Of a stretch of 64,000 bases of DNA, positions 11,068 through 20,853 are shown in pieces. Made by a program: the position numbers and the translations under genes. Source of the DNA: Plasmopara viticola (taxonomy: Eukaryota > Oomycota > Peronosporomycetes > Peronosporales > Peronosporaceae); contig MBPM02000057.1 in NCBI GenBank assembly GCA_001695595.3, forward strand, positions 310,001 through 374,000, given 5' to 3'. Numbering within the stretch: the first letter of the stretch is position 1; each line of letters starts with the position of its first letter. The notes below the pieces were generated by a model. It ran no database searches and was not told where the DNA came from. It worked only from the letters and a program-made list of their open reading frames with translations.

Positions 11068-12615
11068 ATGGTGCAGGTCTTGCGCGCCTCTATCCGCGCG
11101 GTGGGGCGACGTTCCATGGCTGTCAGATTCAAAACAATTCGCACTTTACTACCAAGCTTCTCCTACACAACACAATCCAGCGGTTTGTGAATCAAATCTA
11201 AGCGCTAGGTCGCCTCGTCTAACGTTCTGTGAGTTTCTGCGCAAATGCAGTGTACACATGGGGCAACGGAACGCTGGGCCAGCTAGGCCATGGACCGGTA
11301 GTCAAGTCAGGAATACGCAATGCGTATGAAGAGCTGACACCCAAACTTGTTGAGGCTCTGGAGGGAAAAGCCATTACCTGCATCGATTTCGGTGCAAGCC
11401 ACAGCGCCGCCAGTGCGTTTTAAGTGCTTTCTATTAGTCTTTACTTTGGTAACTGTGTCTTTGACAAAAGTTGTTGCTATGCCCAGTTGATGAGAACGGC
11501 AAACTTTACGTATGGGGGAGCAACGAGTACAGCAAGTTGGGCCTTAACGAAAGCAGCGAAATGGAGACGCTCCCGCGTGAGGTAGAAGCGCTTCAAGGCA
11601 TTAAAATTGTCGATGTTTCGTGCGGAGACTACTTTACTGCGGCCGTGGACGAAGACGGCAAGATGTACTCGTGGGGGTGGGGAGGCTCCACTATGAAGGG
11701 TGCTGGTGGTCTTGGCCACGCTGGTGGAAAGGATGAGCCTACGCCGCGATTACTACAGACATTGGTGGATCAGGGTGTACCCATGGCAACAGTCGAGTGT
11801 GGTGAATTCCATACGGTCGCGCTTACGAAAGATGGTGAGATCTGGGCCTGGGGCAATGGCGAGTACGGACGGCTGGGCAACGGCGAGTCAGACACGTGCG
11901 AAGTGCCCGAGCCAATCGAATTCTTTTCCAAGGATAACATTGTATCGATTGCCGCTGGCCGGGATTTTTCATTTGCTTTGACGGATAAGGGCGAGCTATA
12001 TAGCTGGGGAGGCAATAGCCGTACGTCGATGTGACTTTGTTTTTATAGGGTGTATAGTCGCTGATAATGTTTCATGTCTACGTTGCAGATAACCAACTAG
12101 GGATTGGCGGTGGTCTGGCAATGGATGTATACAATATCGAGTCGATCCCTGTGCTGGTCGAAGCGTTTAACGGTCTCACTGTAAAGCAGATTGCGGCTGG
12201 CTACGATCACGCTGCGGCTGTGACAGAGGACGGACGGCTATATATGTGGGGAGCTAAGATCTGGATTGAACCACACGAAATGACGGCCGTGAACGAGCAC
12301 AAAATAGTACAAGTGGCTTGTGGACGTCAATATACCGTGGCGTTGACTGACGACGGTAAAGTTTTCACATTTGGCAAGGGTAGCTCCAATTGTTTGGGTC
12401 ATGGTGACCGCAAGAACCAGTTGCAACCGGTGCAGATCCAGGCGCTAGCTGACGTTCAGATCACCTCGTACGTTCCGGGCTCGTCGATGCTTCTGTAGTA
12501 ACTTACTGGTCTGTTGTGATGTCTCGACAGGGTCTCGTGCGGCGACTATCATATGGGCGCCATTGCGACCCCCCACGCTGAGGCAGCAGACAGAGATTTT
12601 TCCTTACGAAAGTAG
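11068..12615 (+). CDS. RCC1-repeat (beta-propeller) protein, probably mitochondrial
   Basis: Five exons fit GT-AG rules and frame: 11068-11182, 11251-11412, 11487-12020, 12089-12467, 12531-12615 (424 aa). The protein is a series of RCC1/BLIP-II repeats, shown by recurring VYTWGNGTLGQLGHG, LYVWGSNEYSKLGL, IWAWGNGEYGRLGNG, LYSWGG and VFTFGKGSSNCLGHG, each preceded by a CG-x(2)-H/F-T/S-x-AL/V strand such as VECGEFHTVALT. The first exon (MVQVLRASIRAVGRRSMAVR) is Arg/Ser-rich with no acidic residues, like a mitochondrial presequence. This points to a WBSCR16/RCC1L-type role in mitochondria rather than the nuclear Ran exchange factor; that assignment is inference. Introns are 63-74 nt. Confidence 0.85.
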
Positions 12616-12748
12616 AAGACTTCAGTAGCTTGAGTCGTATTCGTAACAAAGGTGGATAGTCTTGCTTTTAAAGAGTACTCTTGCCATAACTATGCGAATG
12701 AACCGTCGGCCCAATCTTTTAGTTCAGCTTTCGTGAGTTGTATCATTA

Positions 12749-13081
12749 ATGACTAGCGTTGTGATAGTAGTGAGTGTGGCAGTTCTGCTGGGGGTACTCG
12801 TATTCACCGATTCTTCCTGGCCGTGCGTGTTCAATAGTACAGCAAAGTGGAGTTTGCAACATATAGAAAGCGTCACGCTCGAAAGACCACGTTGGTCAAG
12901 GGTCAAGAAGCCCTCTTCTTCAAAGTGGCGACACCTTCGAACCATATTGCAATGGTGGCAAGAACGACGAAAGCAGGCGCACTTGCTGGATACGTGGCAA
13001 AAGCAAGCGATGGACATGGACGAGTGCCTTACACGCTACCGAGATGCCAAACACGATGACATTTGCGTCATCAGCGAATAA
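12749..13081 (+). CDS. Small single-pass membrane protein, unknown
   Basis: A 110-aa frame beginning at an ATG with MTSVVIVVSVAVLLGVLVFT, a strong hydrophobic segment that can act as a signal anchor or signal peptide. It is followed by a basic, Trp- and Arg-rich region (PRWSRVKKPSSSKWRHLR, WWQERRKQAHLLDTWQKQ) likely to form an amphipathic helix. It sits between the RCC1 gene (same strand, about 130 bp upstream) and the convergent NOL9 gene (about 75 bp downstream), so the spacing is normal for a gene. No family is recognised. A coding call rests on the membrane segment and the gene-like spacing. Confidence 0.5.
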   Translation: MTSVVIVVSVAVLLGVLVFTDSSWPCVFNSTAKWSLQHIESVTLERPRWSRVKKPSSSKWRHLRTILQWWQERRKQAHLLDTWQKQAMDMDECLTRYRDAKHDDICVISE

Positions 13082-13157
13082 AACGTATCCACGTAGTTAC
13101 AGAGTATTAATTCCGGAAAGGTTTAAGAATCATATCGGTTTAGAATTACTATCTTGT

Positions 13158-15068
13158 TTACTTGCTGCTATCACGCTTTCGCTTGAGGTTGTTGCGACTT
13201 TGCATGGCAGCAGATCCCGTGCCATCCGAGGCAACAACGTCGGTGACTACGTACGGAGTTTGAGCCACTTCTTGTGCAGACAACACGATGCTGTCAAGTG
13301 GCAAGCTGCTGCGTACTAAGAGATTAACACGCTTCAATACCGACAGAGGCAGTGGGCTTAGAAGGAAGAGCTTGCGTTTCTCGGCATCAACTGCGCGAAC
13401 AATGCCAATGCCGAGACACGGAGCATGAACCGGTTGTAACACGATGCGAGGTGGTCCCTGGCGCGGCTCACACTTGTCTTGTTCAGCGGGTATGTGGTTG
13501 GGATTTACACAAAGACCCACGACAGAGGCATTGAGCGAAAACAAAAGCTGGCTTGGAGCTACGGAGGGACCCGCAAAGGCAACATCCACACAGTCAAACG
13601 ACACGGCGAAGGGTGGGAGTTGAGCATACGCACGATAGATTTCACTATCAAGGCGATTTTTCTCTGACAGCACTTGGAGGTTCTGCAGCATAGATCGCGG
13701 GAGATCACATCGAATTCGAGACAGAAAGTACGAGTGGAAACGGTAAAGTCGCAGTTCCTTGGAGCTTCGCGGTAGTTGTGTTACGCCAACGGGATCCCAA
13801 GGCGGGACAGCATGAACGTGCCACGTGCCGTCTGTCGGGACATCAAATTGTTTGTTCTTCGTTGCAGCGATGAGCTGCACAACGTGGTCAGGGTTTGTTT
13901 CCTGGATGACGTTGCAGAGCAAGTCGTGCCCCATGCTCTTGATCCATCCGTCAGTATTAATCACGAGTGGCACACATTGTCGGTCACTAGAGTTTATGCC
14001 ACTCGCTTGACTGGACCATCTTGTCTCGTACAAACGCAGCAAACTTTTAATTGCCTTCATAAAGTACAAAGGATCGTTGCCTGGGTTTGTATTCCCACAG
14101 AAAAACGACCGAATCGGGTTCTTCATGTGTGCGAACCCCGGTCCGAGCAGTGGAGTCGTCAAAGCATGGAGCGCCACAAGACCCGAAGGGGTCAGCTCGC
14201 TCTGGCCCACGTCTGTGTCCAGGAAAGCTACTGTCCTGAACTTTGATAGCAATGTGTTGACCAAATACCTGCAAAATGTAGACTTTCCCACACCCTTTCC
14301 ACCACATACGACAATCTTCTGCGATGCTGTGCTCCTATCTGCCAGCAGACTCGCTTTCAGTTTGTCGACCGTAGCTTGCCAAGGCTCCGTAATATTTATA
14401 GTCTTGCAAGAGTCAATAACCATAAGCTCAGCCAGCACTCGCTCCGGTGACTTCCAATCATGATACAGCAAGTTCGTCCCTGAAGATGGAGCACTTGTGC
14501 AGTCAAAACCTCCAGTAACATCACTCAACACATTCTGATTTGATTTCGAGACAATGATCTTCAATCCTGGCAGTACCGCTGGCAGCTTTTCTGGCCTCGT
14601 ATTCTCATAAAAATTCATCACGTTGCCGTACGTGACAGGCAAGGCTCTAAGCACTAACACGACGGGAAATTCGGGTGCAAGGCGCATGGCAAGTTTGTCT
14701 GCAGCGATCTCTTCGTCCTCGTTCACAGCTTCCGCAGGCAGATTTGGCTCCATAGTTTGCAGCAGGTTCGCATTTGTCGGGCCAAAAGGTGCCTGAGTCT
14801 CTTCATTACCAGGTCGACTTTCAACCATCAACAAATTATTCCACTTCGGTGAATAAAGCGAGAAATACACGCCCAGAGGCGGACGAAACCCCAATACTTC
14901 CACATTCCCTTGAAATACGCGAAAAAGCGTCATACCGGCGCAATTCAAGGACGAGGTCGTCTGCATTCCCATTGCAACGACGTTACCAGAGGGTACACAT
15001 AACGCGCGATACAGTGACGAGAACGCTATCTGGCCAGTCGCAGGTCCATCTTGCAAGATGTCTACCAT
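13158..15068 (-). CDS. NOL9: Polynucleotide 5'-hydroxyl kinase, NOL9/GRC3 family
   Basis: A 636-aa single-exon protein. The GRC3/NOL9/CLP1 family phosphorylates RNA 5'-hydroxyl ends; GRC3/NOL9 acts with LAS1 in the nucleolus to process the ITS2 spacer of pre-rRNA. Seen here: Walker A VCGGKGVGKSTFCRYL (about residues 254-269), the Walker B-like FLDTDVGQSELTPSGLVAL that defines this family, FFCGNTNPGNDPLYFMKAI, the lid/NTDGWIKSMGHDLL region, and a C-terminal domain ending in a basic tail (SRNNLKRKRDSSK) that may be a nuclear signal. CLP1 proteins are shorter and have a different N-terminus, so NOL9/GRC3 is the better fit. The start at 15068 is the first ATG in the frame. Confidence 0.88.
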   Translation of the reverse strand: MVDILQDGPATGQIAFSSLYRALCVPSGNVVAMGMQTTSSLNCAGMTLFRVFQGNVEVLGFRPPLGVYFSLYSPKWNNLLMVESRPGNEETQAPFGPTNANLLQTMEPNLPAEAVNEDEEIAADKLAMRLAPEFPVVLVLRALPVTYGNVMNFYENTRPEKLPAVLPGLKIIVSKSNQNVLSDVTGGFDCTSAPSSGTNLLYHDWKSPERVLAELMVIDSCKTINITEPWQATVDKLKASLLADRSTASQKIVVCGGKGVGKSTFCRYLVNTLLSKFRTVAFLDTDVGQSELTPSGLVALHALTTPLLGPGFAHMKNPIRSFFCGNTNPGNDPLYFMKAIKSLLRLYETRWSSQASGINSSDRQCVPLVINTDGWIKSMGHDLLCNVIQETNPDHVVQLIAATKNKQFDVPTDGTWHVHAVPPWDPVGVTQLPRSSKELRLYRFHSYFLSRIRCDLPRSMLQNLQVLSEKNRLDSEIYRAYAQLPPFAVSFDCVDVAFAGPSVAPSQLLFSLNASVVGLCVNPNHIPAEQDKCEPRQGPPRIVLQPVHAPCLGIGIVRAVDAEKRKLFLLSPLPLSVLKRVNLLVRSSLPLDSIVLSAQEVAQTPYVVTDVVASDGTGSAAMQSRNNLKRKRDSSK

Positions 15069-15305
15069 TACTTTTGACCACCCATAATTTAAGGGGTCAC
15101 AAGCCCTTAATTCGAGGGACTATCACCCCCCAGATGAAGAAATTTATGACATGAGCTACATGAGCTACGTGAGCCTAAGTTTAACCGCTGTCTTGGCACG
15201 GACAGATTTAGAAGCGCAATCTACAGATTATTTTCGTGACAACAGCCCGCGGTCTCGAGGCAGCAGCACTACACTGTAGTAATCATTGACAACGTGCAAC
15301 GAATC

Positions 15306-17057
15306 ATGTTGCCAGCGCTCATCACCAAGCCAAAGCAGGCGGTGCGTCAGGTGAATAGCTTGACGAATGACTCGATTGATTCCTACGCGAACATGCCTTT
15401 TGGTAGTAACTCGAGCACTGACACTCGGGTGGGAGTCACGTACGTTGATAACACCGAGTCAGGCAGTGGCACAGCGCGTGCGTCACCACTAGCATCAGGT
15501 CGTGCGGCTATAAAGCCAAAATGCGCTCTTGTTTCAAAAACTGCTAGTGATGAGGATGAGATAACAATGGCTCGTGTTTTGCGAGATCGAATAGCTTCCG
15601 GAGAGGAAGAGTTGTCGTTACGTACGGGAGACATCGTCACAGTGCTTTCAGCCAAGCGTACAGGGTACCTTAAATGCGAAGCAGGAGATAAAGTGGGTTA
15701 CGTACCGTCGTCTTACTTGGAATTCCTCGACTCTGGCACAGAAGTCGAATGTGGCACTATTGTTAGGAACAAAACGAATGAAGAAGCTCAACAAGCTGTC
15801 GAGAAACAACGCAAGAAGCAGCGGCAGAAAGAGAAGCGTCGAAAGGAGAAGCAAGATTCGCAATTGGCCGTCGAGAATCATACAGCAGTTGCCGTGGCTG
15901 GCAATGAAATCAACGAGAGACCACACAAGCGAAAGAAAAAACCCCGACAAATTCGAGAGTCCGATGTAGAAGACGATTTTTATCGAGACAAGGCTGAGGA
16001 GGGGCGCTTAAGTACTCGGTATCGAGCTGCACCGGTAGAAATGGATCGATCTTATAGTAAAAGCAAACATTCGAAAAAAAAGCGCCATCATGGTCTTACT
16101 AGTAGTGAGTCAAGTGGAAGCAACGGGGGAAAACGGAGTGGTCGACACGGCCGCCATCGTCGTCGTCGACGTGCGGAGAGTGATAGCGAATCCGAATTTA
16201 CATCCTCTGACGATTCAGCTGAAAGCAACAGACGAAGACGAAGACGTCGCCGTCACAGACATCGACGAACCTCTAGTGATGACGATGATGAGAATGACAG
16301 CGACTACAAAAGTCATGCCAGGCGTAGCAAAAATTGCCGTGATAAAAAGAACGTTGAGGTGGAACCTGAAGAGGGAAATCGCGTCGCTCGAAAGGCTGAA
16401 AAGAAAAAAGTGACGGAAGCTTTACTTAGAGTTGAAAAAGGAGTGAGTCAGCTTGAGATAGAAGCCAAGGGAGATGTATGTGGTACGAAAGAAACTGTTA
16501 TTTCGAGTCAGAAGGAGGAACTTAATCGAGACAAAGGCAACAAAGAAGGAATAGAACGTGGTGAAATTTTGTCGACAGCTGCTGTTGCATCGTCGCATCG
16601 AAAGGATGACGAATTTCAGAGTTCCTCGAGTGCTGTACCCTTGAGCAAGCAAAATAAGCCAGGACTCGGGAGGCAAATAGGAGACAAGATGCGGTCTTTT
16701 CTAGGCGGTGGAAACAAAAAGTCGCACAATAGTTCGAAATCGAGTGGCATTCTGAACGCTTGCCCCGGCACAGTTCAAGGTGAAGAAGGTTGGTACGAGC
16801 ACGGCGAGAACGAACGCTACTACTTTGTACTCGTTAATGGAAAATGGAGTCTTTTGTATGGACCTATGATAGAGGACGACTTTGAAAGATTCTCGAATCG
16901 GGTACGACTCGTAATTACTTTACAATCATGTACGTGCTAACAATTGCTGATCTCGTAGGTCACGGCGCAAATGCGCTCAATCGAGCTGCCGCCGACGTAT
17001 TTACACAAATCGGGTTACTTTCTCAATTGTGAGTTGCGCGTTCAGAAGGAGCTTTGA
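15306..17057 (+). CDS. SH3-domain protein with long basic/Ser-rich linker
   Basis: Two exons (15306-16901, 16959-17057) joined by a 57-nt GT-AG intron give 564 aa. The frame extends four codons upstream but only to a GTG; the first ATG reads MLPALITKPKQ. An SH3 domain lies at about residues 85-140: ALYxY-like start replaced by ARVLRDRIASGEEELSLRTG, then DIVTVLSA, GYLKCEAGDKVGYVPSSYLE. Next is a long Lys/Arg/Ser/Asp low-complexity part with poly-Arg runs and KKKKR-type nuclear-like signals. The C-terminal module contains GWYEHGENERYYFVLVNGKW and LLYGPM, a compact aromatic-rich segment, and the second exon adds IELPPTYLHKSGYFLN. This suggests an adaptor binding proline-rich partners; the partners are unknown. 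Confidence 0.75.
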
Positions 17058-17782
17058 TTATAGTTATGGTCGAAGGTTACAATTTAAGTGAATTTAATTT
17101 TTTGTACTAACATTGGTAGCGACTCGGCATGTTGGGTCTCGAATAACATGGATGCATATATGCTTCGTACATCAATCCAAGTTACTAGTGTGTAGCAGAA
17201 GGATAGCACTGTCTGTTTATTACTTGAATAGCCTCCAACATAAAATACTACATTTGTTGAGTGCCCCACATCGGAATAATTTCCATGTAGGTTTAAATTT
17301 AATTTCTCATCCCAATAACCTTGCTAGATACCTATCGGTTTTAGCAAATTTGTCTTTTTATGAATGCGCTGGACTATGTTATATTAGCTCGTGTCAAACA
17401 GCGACGCGTTCAAGCACAAGACTAAGCCAAAATTCTAACATAAAAGGTCTTTAACCACGATTATAAATCCCCATTATGCCTTCCCGTCTCGATGCCACGT
17501 CTTGATCGTAGAACTCTAAACTGTCCGTGACAGGCAAAATTTTGGCGAAATGTGTCGGAAGGCGTGGAAACAAACAAAATTACTCAACCAAGAATTTGCG
17601 GTCAAGTGCGTTCGAAGCAAGAACTCAAAAAGAATTTGGCTTATTGGATATCTACAATAAATGCGCTTTTGTCGATGAAATCTAAATTAATCAAACTTCG
17701 TTTCCTTTAAAAAATCTAAAAACGTAGTGGTTACTGTTTCACGATCCTTTAAAATACTGCATCAATCGATCATTTGTTTAGA
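17058..17782. other. Intergenic interval
   Basis: About 725 bases, AT-rich, between the SH3 gene and CFAP52, both on the plus strand. It must hold the CFAP52 promoter, but I see no distinctive motif and no coding frame with a recognisable product. Confidence 0.45.
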
Positions 17783-19753
17783 ATGCAGCACGCCCGCGAC
17801 AATAATGCATGTGGCTATGAAGGTGATACCGTCATGGATGGCAAGCCTCACTTAAGAAATTTCGCTTTGACCGCAAGTGAGCCCCTTGATTCGTTTGAAA
17901 AGCAGCCAAACCCTTCCACTTCGCTCGAGTTGGAGCACATCATCGGCTTCTCTGCAGCACCTAATTCAATGCACTATCATCCATCAGGTCGAGACTACGT
18001 CTATCCTGCTGGCGGATCGATTCTGGTGACCACGTTTCAAGACGCACATAGCCAAGTTCTCTTGCGCGGTCATCAGGAACATATTTCTTGCCTCGCAATA
18101 TCGCCTTCAGGACGAAAGTTGGCTTCGGGTGAGCGTGGCAAGCGAGCCGATATCGTCGTATGGGACTATTCGAGTCGGAGACTAGTTTTGAGACTGTCAG
18201 AACATGATGCAGGTATCGCTGCACTTGCCTTCTCGCATGACGAGCGACTGCTTTGCTCCGTGGGTGTAGCAGAGGACGGGCCACGCCTGTACGTGTGGGA
18301 CGTCATGACTGGCAACATTTGCGCGACGCACCCGAAAATGTCAAACGTCGTCACGGCTGTCGCATTTGGAGGTATGATTTGCGACGTCAAGCGACGTGAC
18401 ATCGCCAATTATCAGTTTGCAACCGTCGGACATCGTTTGCTGCACCTTTGGGTGCTTAATCCAGTCACAGGGGAACTCACGCAGCACAAGAGTGAACAGA
18501 ACCTCGTTCGTGATTATACATGCGTCGGCTATTCTCCTGACTGCAAGGCTGTAGTGGCGGGGACCTCGAGCGGCGACTTTTGTGTCGTGAATGCGAACAC
18601 TCGACAGCTTATCAAGGTGGTCCCAGCTTGTTCTTGTGGTGTCTCTTCCATCGTGTTTTATGACGGAGGAGTTCTTGTGGGTGGTGGCGATGGGAAGGTT
18701 GTGCATTTTGGACACGACTTTGTTGGTACTTGTTACGTTGCACTCGACAGTGGTGTCGCGGGGCTATCTCTCAATGAGGCTCAGAATGAAGCCGTAGTTG
18801 GGACACAGGCTGGAAGTGTGTTTCTAGTGCGTCTTGAATTTGGCTCCTCTCACCCCAGTCTGCTGCCTCAATTGTTGTCCGAGAATCACGCGAACGCTGT
18901 CGTGCAGATAGCATATTCCATGGACGCGTCCGATCGATTCGCCACGATCTCTCGAGACTGCACTATTCGCATATGGGATGCTTCCGACTATACTGTAGCC
19001 ACTCGCTGCTTTGTCGGCAATGCTGGTGCTCCCACATCTCTTTATTATTCTCTCGACGTGCTCCTGTCCGGCTGGACCGATGGATGCATTCGATCCCACA
19101 GTAGTGATCATGGTGCACTCGCGTGGTCTATTGATAATGCACACGTTGGTGGGGTCACAGCGCTAGTGTTAAGTCACAACCAGCGCTTCATCGTGTCAGC
19201 AGGTGTTGGGGGCGAAGTACGCGTGTGGGATGTTCGCAAGCGGAACCTCATTTCTCACTTGAAAGAACACACTATGCCAGTTACGAGCCTGGCCTTGTAT
19301 CGCGACGATCTGCACGTCATTTCGTGCAGTCGGGATCGACGGATGATCTGCTGGGATCTACGCAATGAGCGTAAGCTTTCAAGTCACATTCAACGCATGG
19401 GCGGCATCAACACTGTAGCGCTATCCGCTGATCAGAGTCTCGTTCTCAGTGCTGGGCAAGAGAAGCGTATCTCGTATTGGGATCTGCGCATCGACACACC
19501 CGTGGCAGTGATTCAGAAAGCACACGATGGAGAAGCCACGTGTATTGCTGTGGCACATAACTTGGAAGTGTTTGCCACAAGTGGAAACGATCGACAGGTG
19601 AAGCTGTGGGAGTCTAGAACTAATCACTTACTTGTAGACAGCGTCGGTCATTCTGGAAATGTTCGTCATCTTGCATTCAGCCCAGATGACCGCCAGCTTG
19701 TCTCGGTTGGTGACGACGGCTGCATAATTGTCTGGAACTTGTACAAGGAATAA
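17783..19753 (+). CDS. CFAP52: CFAP52 (WDR16) cilia- and flagella-associated WD-repeat protein
   Basis: A single-exon 656-aa protein made of two WD40 propellers. The CFAP52 hallmark start is present (LELEHIIGFSA, then a YHPSGRDYVYPAGGSILV strand and LLRGHQEHISCLAISPSG), followed by the DIVVWDY, LYVWDV, IRIWDA, VRVWDV, ICWDL, ISYWDL, VKLWES and IVWNL strands. CFAP52 is a microtubule inner protein of ciliary doublets. Its presence fits an organism with flagellated zoospores. The open frame begins at a TTG three codons upstream; the first ATG is at 17783. Length matches animal CFAP52 (about 620 aa) plus a short N-terminal extension. The frame shows no sign of damage. Confidence 0.92.
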   Translation: MQHARDNNACGYEGDTVMDGKPHLRNFALTASEPLDSFEKQPNPSTSLELEHIIGFSAAPNSMHYHPSGRDYVYPAGGSILVTTFQDAHSQVLLRGHQEHISCLAISPSGRKLASGERGKRADIVVWDYSSRRLVLRLSEHDAGIAALAFSHDERLLCSVGVAEDGPRLYVWDVMTGNICATHPKMSNVVTAVAFGGMICDVKRRDIANYQFATVGHRLLHLWVLNPVTGELTQHKSEQNLVRDYTCVGYSPDCKAVVAGTSSGDFCVVNANTRQLIKVVPACSCGVSSIVFYDGGVLVGGGDGKVVHFGHDFVGTCYVALDSGVAGLSLNEAQNEAVVGTQAGSVFLVRLEFGSSHPSLLPQLLSENHANAVVQIAYSMDASDRFATISRDCTIRIWDASDYTVATRCFVGNAGAPTSLYYSLDVLLSGWTDGCIRSHSSDHGALAWSIDNAHVGGVTALVLSHNQRFIVSAGVGGEVRVWDVRKRNLISHLKEHTMPVTSLALYRDDLHVISCSRDRRMICWDLRNERKLSSHIQRMGGINTVALSADQSLVLSAGQEKRISYWDLRIDTPVAVIQKAHDGEATCIAVAHNLEVFATSGNDRQVKLWESRTNHLLVDSVGHSGNVRHLAFSPDDRQLVSVGDDGCIIVWNLYKE

Positions 19754-20554
19754 TCACTAGCTTTACCCGTTCATAGCCTTCACATGTCATTTCTATTGGC
19801 ATAGCACAAGGTCTCTATCGAAACGAGACTACCCCTACTGCTGTTCAAACTCTTTTAGGTACGTGTAGAGCAGCTGAACCCCAAAGCCCGTGGCACCTTT
19901 CGGGAAGTACGACTTGGCCGAGCTGTAGTTCGAAGGTCCAGCAATGTCGAGATGTGCCCAGTCAACGCCTTCGTAAACAAACTTTTGAAGAAAAGCAGCG
20001 GCGGTAGAGGCCCCACCGTAGCGAGCACGACCAGTGCTACGAGAGTCCGATTGCGAACCCTTGAGAGCAGCCGTGTGCTCGGGAAGTATCGGCAGGCGCC
20101 AGCAGCGCTCGTAACATTCCGTGCCTGCTGTTTCTAGCTTTTTAGCCAAGTCGTCCGAGTTGGAAAACAAGCCAGCACAGTGCTCCCCCAGCGCAACCAT
20201 GCACGCTCCAGTCAGTGTTGCCACATCAATGACTTTGGTTGGCTTGTACTCCTTTTGAACGTACGACATGGCGTCCCCAAGCACCAAACGACCTTCCGCA
20301 TCCGTATTGTTGTTTTCTACAGTGATGCCTTTGTGAGACTTGACAATCGTCAGCGGCTTTACGGCTTTAGATCCGATCGCGTTCTCAGCTAAAGCCAGGG
20401 CGCAGACGATGTTCACTTTAAGGTTCTCGCGTGACGCCGCACGGATGGCTCCAAGCACAGCAGCAGACCCACACATGTCCATGTGCATGTTCTCAATAGA
20501 GCCGGTCGGCTTGAGATTCAAGCCGCCCGTATCGAATGTAATGCCTTTGCCGAT

Positions 20555-20846
20555 TGATGGAAGGTGACTTTGAGCACTAAGTAGAAGGCGGAGGCGAGGG
20601 AACCGAAGCGGAGAAGGCACTTGGGGGTTTGAATGGAAATTCAGAAGTGATTGATTTATTGGAGTTAGTTTGGTTGCTGCGTAGAAACGCAGCAGTGCAT
20701 CCTATCACTAAGTGCATCTAATCACAAACATTCCTTATTCGTCCAATCAGCCTACTCGTCTAATCAACGTGTGGTCGTATTGGACCGGTTCATGCTAACC
20801 GGTTAATGGGTACAATGTACCAACTGGTCAGCATGTACCTGTAACA
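20555..20846 (-). repeat. 3' LTR of Copia A
   Basis: 292 bp, matching 24884-25175 base for base by eye. It contains a perfect hairpin GCTGCGT-AGAA-ACGCAGC and an AACCGGTT palindrome; these may be ordinary LTR structure. Confidence 0.93.
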
Positions 20847-20853
20847 CGCCCTC

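Noticed and set aside
15383..15950. Minus-strand frames opposite the SH3 gene
   Set aside because: Low-complexity shadows of the Lys/Arg/Ser-rich coding sequence.
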